Part shown: one piece after another, positions 61,451 to 64,000 of the stretch
How the letters are laid out: every line of letters starts with the position of its first letter
Numbering within the stretch: position 1 is the first letter of the stretch
Origin: Oscillospiraceae bacterium
Lineage (GTDB): Bacteria; Bacillota; Clostridia; Oscillospirales; WRJC01
Length of the DNA: 64,000 nucleotides
Assembly: GCA_009783265.1 (NCBI GenBank)
Contig: WRHM01000001.1
Coordinates: forward strand, 372,001 to 436,000
Direction: 5' to 3'
Notes under the pieces: generated by a model
Database searches by the model: none
What the model was told of the DNA's origin: nothing
The model's input: only the letters and a program-made list of their open reading frames with translations
Position numbers and translations under genes: made by a program

Positions 61451-61981
61451 TTATGCTTTTCTTATCTTTTCTGCTTTTTTTAGACCATTAGTAAATTGAT
61501 TCTTTACGCCGTTATCGGTTTCTTGTTCGCATAAATCCTCAATAACAGCATATAATTCGTTATTTGCGTATTTAGGAATTTGAATAATCCTTGCCAACGC
61601 ATAAGCACTGCCCCAACGAATTACTGTACTTTCATTCTTTGTATTTTCTATTAAGTTTTGTATTGCCACATTCAAATTGTTCGGGAATAGGTACGCGATG
61701 TTTCCAACAATTCTTGAAGCCTCTCTTTTGAGATTATTTGATTTTGATAGAATAAAATTTTGGACAAATATCAACCAGTCCAAATTTGCTATCTCAGGAT
61801 TTTTATTCGTAACATCTTCCATCGCTTCAAAAATCAATGCCATTTTTTTATCGTCAATCGTGTCTTGCAATGATTTAATTTCTTTGATTGAAATAAAATT
61901 CATTCTTATGATTTCAACAATTTTTACTCTTTTTTCAAGAGGTTTCATATTTTTATTATCCAATAAACTGATAATATTCAT
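61451..61981 (-). CDS. HEAT-repeat-like helical protein
   Basis: A 176-residue all-helical protein of about four HEAT/armadillo-type repeats; for example the run ASRIVGNIAYLF, then LIENTKNESTVIRWGSAYAL. No catalytic motif is seen. Such proteins usually bind proteins or nucleic acid and are found in AlkD-like DNA glycosylases or as scaffolds. RBS AAAAGGGA. It is encoded opposite the truncated kinase, with its partner unknown. Confidence 0.7.
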   Translation of the reverse strand: MNIISLLDNKNMKPLEKRVKIVEIIRMNFISIKEIKSLQDTIDDKKMALIFEAMEDVTNKNPEIANLDWLIFVQNFILSKSNNLKREASRIVGNIAYLFPNNLNVAIQNLIENTKNESTVIRWGSAYALARIIQIPKYANNELYAVIEDLCEQETDNGVKNQFTNGLKKAEKIRKA

Positions 61982-62003
61982 AATTATTTTCCCTTTTCAA
62001 ATT

Positions 62004-62366
62004 CTAAATCAAAATAACCGTAATGCCCTGATTTGCCTTTAAATAATCCCCGTCACGGGTGATGTCGGGATATGCGGCAATGATACGTTGAGTCGCAGGG
62101 TCAAATAGAGTAAAATTCTCTCCGGCAACGAACTCACATATTTTACCAGCGTTTTTGTATTTGCTGAGTTCCCTGTGAACCGCAGTTTTGATTTTGCCGC
62201 CGCTCCCGCTTGAACCGTATCCGTGGATTAATTTTATCATCGGATACCCGTATGCTTTTGCCCGCGAAAATGCCTGCTCAGCATATTTCATGGCTGTATC
62301 GACCGTTGGCATTCCTTGTTTTATATTGACTTCATAATATTTTTGGATTGTTATTATTGGTTCTCA
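62004..62366 (-). pseudogene. Smr-domain protein with N-terminal frameshift
   Basis: The second frame reads EVNIKQGMPTVDTAMKYAEQ to IKLIHGYGSSGSGGKIK, the Smr domain (MutS2 C-terminal type, DNA-nicking or RNA nuclease), ending at 62004. Upstream, ATG at 62366 with AAGGCGG starts MRTNNNNPKIL in another frame. Removing one T of TTATGAA (near 62331) joins them as PKILEVNIKQG. So a single-base insertion, or a sequencing error, splits the gene. Without it the protein would have about 119 residues. Confidence 0.7.
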
Positions 62367-62402
62367 TATTTGTCCGCCTTTGAAAATATAAATAATATTT
62401 AT

Positions 62403-62960
62403 TTAAAAGTCTATTATATCAATAAACCGCAGCCATTGTTTTGCGCCAAGCGCAGGCAGATATAACGAGTGCATTATCTCTCTCGCACTCAAATTTTCAT
62501 TTTGTCCGCTCGCCATGATCACCATATCCACCCCGAATATTTTTGCCCGCGTTGTAGGTATGACATGGAATCCTGCCCGCTCGTAAAATTTTACCCTGCG
62601 TACAGCTTCGTCGTGAGCTGCGGGTGTTTTGGCTGCCGAGGGATCGTCTGCCTCGAGTACGAGAGTACGGTCGGAATAACGATTGAGTATGATTTTCAAA
62701 AATTCGCTGCCATAACCTTTCGCCCGGTATTCCGGAAACACCGCAAAATAGTTGATCAGCGCATATTTCAGATTTTCCGGTGCGGTAATTATCGCATACC
62801 CCATATCAACATTTTCCGTAAAATAAAATCCTTCGTAAATGTTTTTATCAAAGTTACGTTTTACTGAGAAAAACGGCTGAAGTTCATTATGCGGAAAATC
62901 ACGTTTCATATGCGAGTATAAACTTTTATATTCTTCTTTATTTATGTTTCTTGTTTCCAT
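62403..62960 (-). CDS. GNAT family N-acetyltransferase
   Basis: A 185-residue protein with the acetyl-CoA motif FPEYRAKGYGSEFLKIIL (residues ~73-90), the EADDPSAAKTPAAHDE loop and RVKFYERAGFHVIP at the end of the fold, as in RimI-like acetyltransferases. RBS GAGGTTG. It is the last gene of the run of small proteins on the minus strand at the right edge and lies 15 bases after the stop of the preceding 70-residue frame. Substrate unknown. Confidence 0.9.
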   Translation of the reverse strand: METRNINKEEYKSLYSHMKRDFPHNELQPFFSVKRNFDKNIYEGFYFTENVDMGYAIITAPENLKYALINYFAVFPEYRAKGYGSEFLKIILNRYSDRTLVLEADDPSAAKTPAAHDEAVRRVKFYERAGFHVIPTTRAKIFGVDMVIMASGQNENLSAREIMHSLYLPALGAKQWLRFIDIIDF

Positions 62961-62975
62961 TAAAGTACAACCTCG

Positions 62976-63188
62976 CTACTGTGATTCTTTTTTCAATTTT
63001 TTATTTATCAGCGTTATCGCCAGCCGCAAGGATTTCAATCTCCGAATGAGCGTCGTCCACTGAGGCGTCCCCGGTTTTATTTTCTCCTGCGTCTTTTCTA
63101 ATTTGTGTATCATTGACAAAAAAGCTTCATACACATCTTCGAGGTCGGGTTCTGTAACCCCGTCCGGTTTGATTTCGCTTGCCGTTAT
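62976..63188 (-). CDS. Small helical protein, start codon unclear
   Basis: A ~70-residue frame with a coherent, charged helical sequence (KPDGVTEPDLEDVYEAFLSM, then LEKTQEKIKPGTPQWTTLIR and INKKLKKES) that resembles a small clostridial protein family found near similar operons. No ATG, GTG or TTG lies at its front; the first plausible codon is ATA near 63188, after GGAATAGAAAAA, or the frame may be entered by a frameshift from the 183-residue gene that stops at 63194. Function unknown. Confidence 0.5.
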   Translation of the reverse strand: MTASEIKPDGVTEPDLEDVYEAFLSMIHKLEKTQEKIKPGTPQWTTLIRRLKSLRLAITLINKKLKKESQ

Positions 63189-63193
63189 TTTTT

Positions 63194-63745
63194 CTATTCC
63201 AGTTCTGTCACTTTTAATGATTTGACCGTGATTGTACTGCCATGTGCGGCTGAAATTCTGATCGGCTCGCTTATCTTTTTATTCTGCATGACCGCACGCG
63301 AAGTCATGTACGGGTATTCGTCCCCGATATGCCGCAGTTCTTCGTTCACTAAAACCAGCATTTCATTTCTGTCGATAATCCATGCTATGTCAATATATTC
63401 ATTTTCGGGTACGCGTCCGCCGCCGTAATGACCGGAACCTTTTCCCGTAATTATATCATGTATCCGCAAATCGTCTTTGTTGATCTCCCAGTTTAGAATA
63501 ATTCTGCCCTCTTTGTAATACAGGCGGATATTGCTGCCGTTTGTTTTTGCGGTTATATCAATACGCAGGGGGAACGAATAATTTTCTGTTGTCTGCATAC
63601 ATTCGGCGTCTCCGGGAGCGGTTATTGTGAGTTCCCCATTTGAAAAAGCTGCTTTCTGTTTTCTGTTGCCGTCTGTCACAGGTCTGTCTTTCCGATTCGT
63701 TGAGGGTATCATCGTCTGTAAATCTATTTCATGCACTATTTCCAT
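63194..63745 (-). CDS. Hypothetical protein, 183 residues
   Basis: A predicted beta-rich soluble protein (ITAPGDAECMQTT, GHYGGGRVPENEYIDIAWII), with no signal peptide. No family was recognised; the strand-rich pattern with a Gly-rich loop fits a galactose-binding or beta-sandwich fold. Translation is coupled: its ATG directly follows the TAA of the 25-residue frame upstream, with AAGGAAA as RBS. It is in an operon with the adjacent small genes. Confidence 0.6.
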   Translation of the reverse strand: MEIVHEIDLQTMIPSTNRKDRPVTDGNRKQKAAFSNGELTITAPGDAECMQTTENYSFPLRIDITAKTNGSNIRLYYKEGRIILNWEINKDDLRIHDIITGKGSGHYGGGRVPENEYIDIAWIIDRNEMLVLVNEELRHIGDEYPYMTSRAVMQNKKISEPIRISAAHGSTITVKSLKVTELE

Positions 63746-63823
63746 TTATATTTCCTTTTTATCCGGCAAATATACGGCGCCAATATTTTTATCGCCGTAA
63801 TCCAATTTAAAATCATATTTCAT
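63746..63823 (-). CDS. Small 25-residue protein
   Basis: ATG at 63823 with GGAGGATACGA directly upstream, reading MKYDFKLDYGDKNIGAVYLP and ending KKEI. It overlaps the end of the partial gene to its right by 11 bases and ends one base before the next ATG, so it is well placed for translation. Function unknown. Confidence 0.5.
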   Translation of the reverse strand: MKYDFKLDYGDKNIGAVYLPDKKEI

Positions 63824-64000
63824 TTCGTATCCTCCGTATTAAAATACCTTTCATAAATTCATTGTCAGGCATTACAAGCTGTTTTTCTTCTTCGGTGCAA
63901 CCGATTAAGATTTTTATTTCGCTGTCCCTTTTCAACAAATCCACCGTGCAGATGACAGCGTCGATATAATCGCCGTCCGTGCCTTTCCAAACGTCAATCC
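63813..64000 (-). CDS. Partial hypothetical gene, cut by the window edge
   Basis: The C-terminal 61 codons of a gene whose front lies beyond the window, ending TGA at 63813-63815. It reads IDVWKGTDGDYIDAVICTVD, then LLKRDSEIKILIGCTEEEKQ. Not recognised. It overlaps the following 25-residue frame and opens the same operon. Confidence 0.6.
   Translation of the reverse strand, partial: IDVWKGTDGDYIDAVICTVDLLKRDSEIKILIGCTEEEKQLVMPDNEFMKGILIRRIRNEI

Noticed and set aside
1-64000. CRISPR arrays, tRNA and rRNA genes
   Set aside because: No regularly spaced direct repeats, no tRNA-like cloverleaf or T-loop signature and no rRNA segments were noticed by eye; a tRNAscan or Rfam search could still find a divergent one.

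Overview
The window looks like a chromosomal contig of an uncultured anaerobic low-GC Bacillota (class Clostridia, gut or rumen type). The basis is AT-rich intergenic DNA, AGGAGG-type ribosome binding sites, near-perfect TTGACA/TATAAT promoters, S-layer-homology proteins, GTP-type PEP carboxykinase, a reverse rubrerythrin, a VapBC pair and many lipoprotein solute-binding proteins. No rRNA or tRNA gene was recognised, so the placement is inferred from gene content alone.

Region 1 (1-9.4 kb): two uroporphyrinogen-decarboxylase-superfamily (URO-D/MtaA-like) proteins, a sugar isomerase, a prs-guaB-URO-D operon behind one strong promoter, and a sugar-type solute-binding lipoprotein pair. Region 2 (9.4-30.4 kb): a SpoIID-like/LysM cell-wall protein, secreted and membrane-anchored proteins, CapA, RibF, VapBC, an ECF sigma factor coupled to a membrane sortase B-M23 fusion, an S-layer protein, a methyltransferase behind a leader-peptide attenuator, PEPCK, a TepA-like protease, an oxidoreductase and an ADP-ribosylglycohydrolase. 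Region 3 (30.5-39.4 kb): an autoregulated GntR-ABC operon, a GH16 glucanase, a second solute-binding protein beside a decayed paralogue tail, and three more URO-D-like proteins.

Region 4 (39.5-50.3 kb) is signalling-rich. It holds a fused APH-protein kinase coupled to a fused histidine phosphatase-acetyltransferase; a FIST-hybrid histidine kinase-ferredoxin-PAS/GGDEF operon; a rubrerythrin; an unknown gene with a dyad operator; and a one-polypeptide HTH-HipA kinase behind a perfect 12-bp inverted repeat. Region 5 (50.6-57.4 kb): an S-layer protein, a small VbhA-like antitoxin and a type III restriction-modification system. Region 6 (57.4-64 kb) is an accessory zone of small stress or resistance-type genes with several broken ones (S24 repressor, isochorismatase, aminoglycoside kinase, Smr), one MITE-like element and an operon of small unknown proteins running off the right edge.

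Across the window GC-rich palindromic intergenic repeats recur in otherwise AT-rich spacers. The most unusual items are the attenuator at 22.86-22.98 kb, the sortase-M23 fusion, the two coupled fusion proteins at 39.5-42.4 kb, and the single-chain HTH-HipA module.
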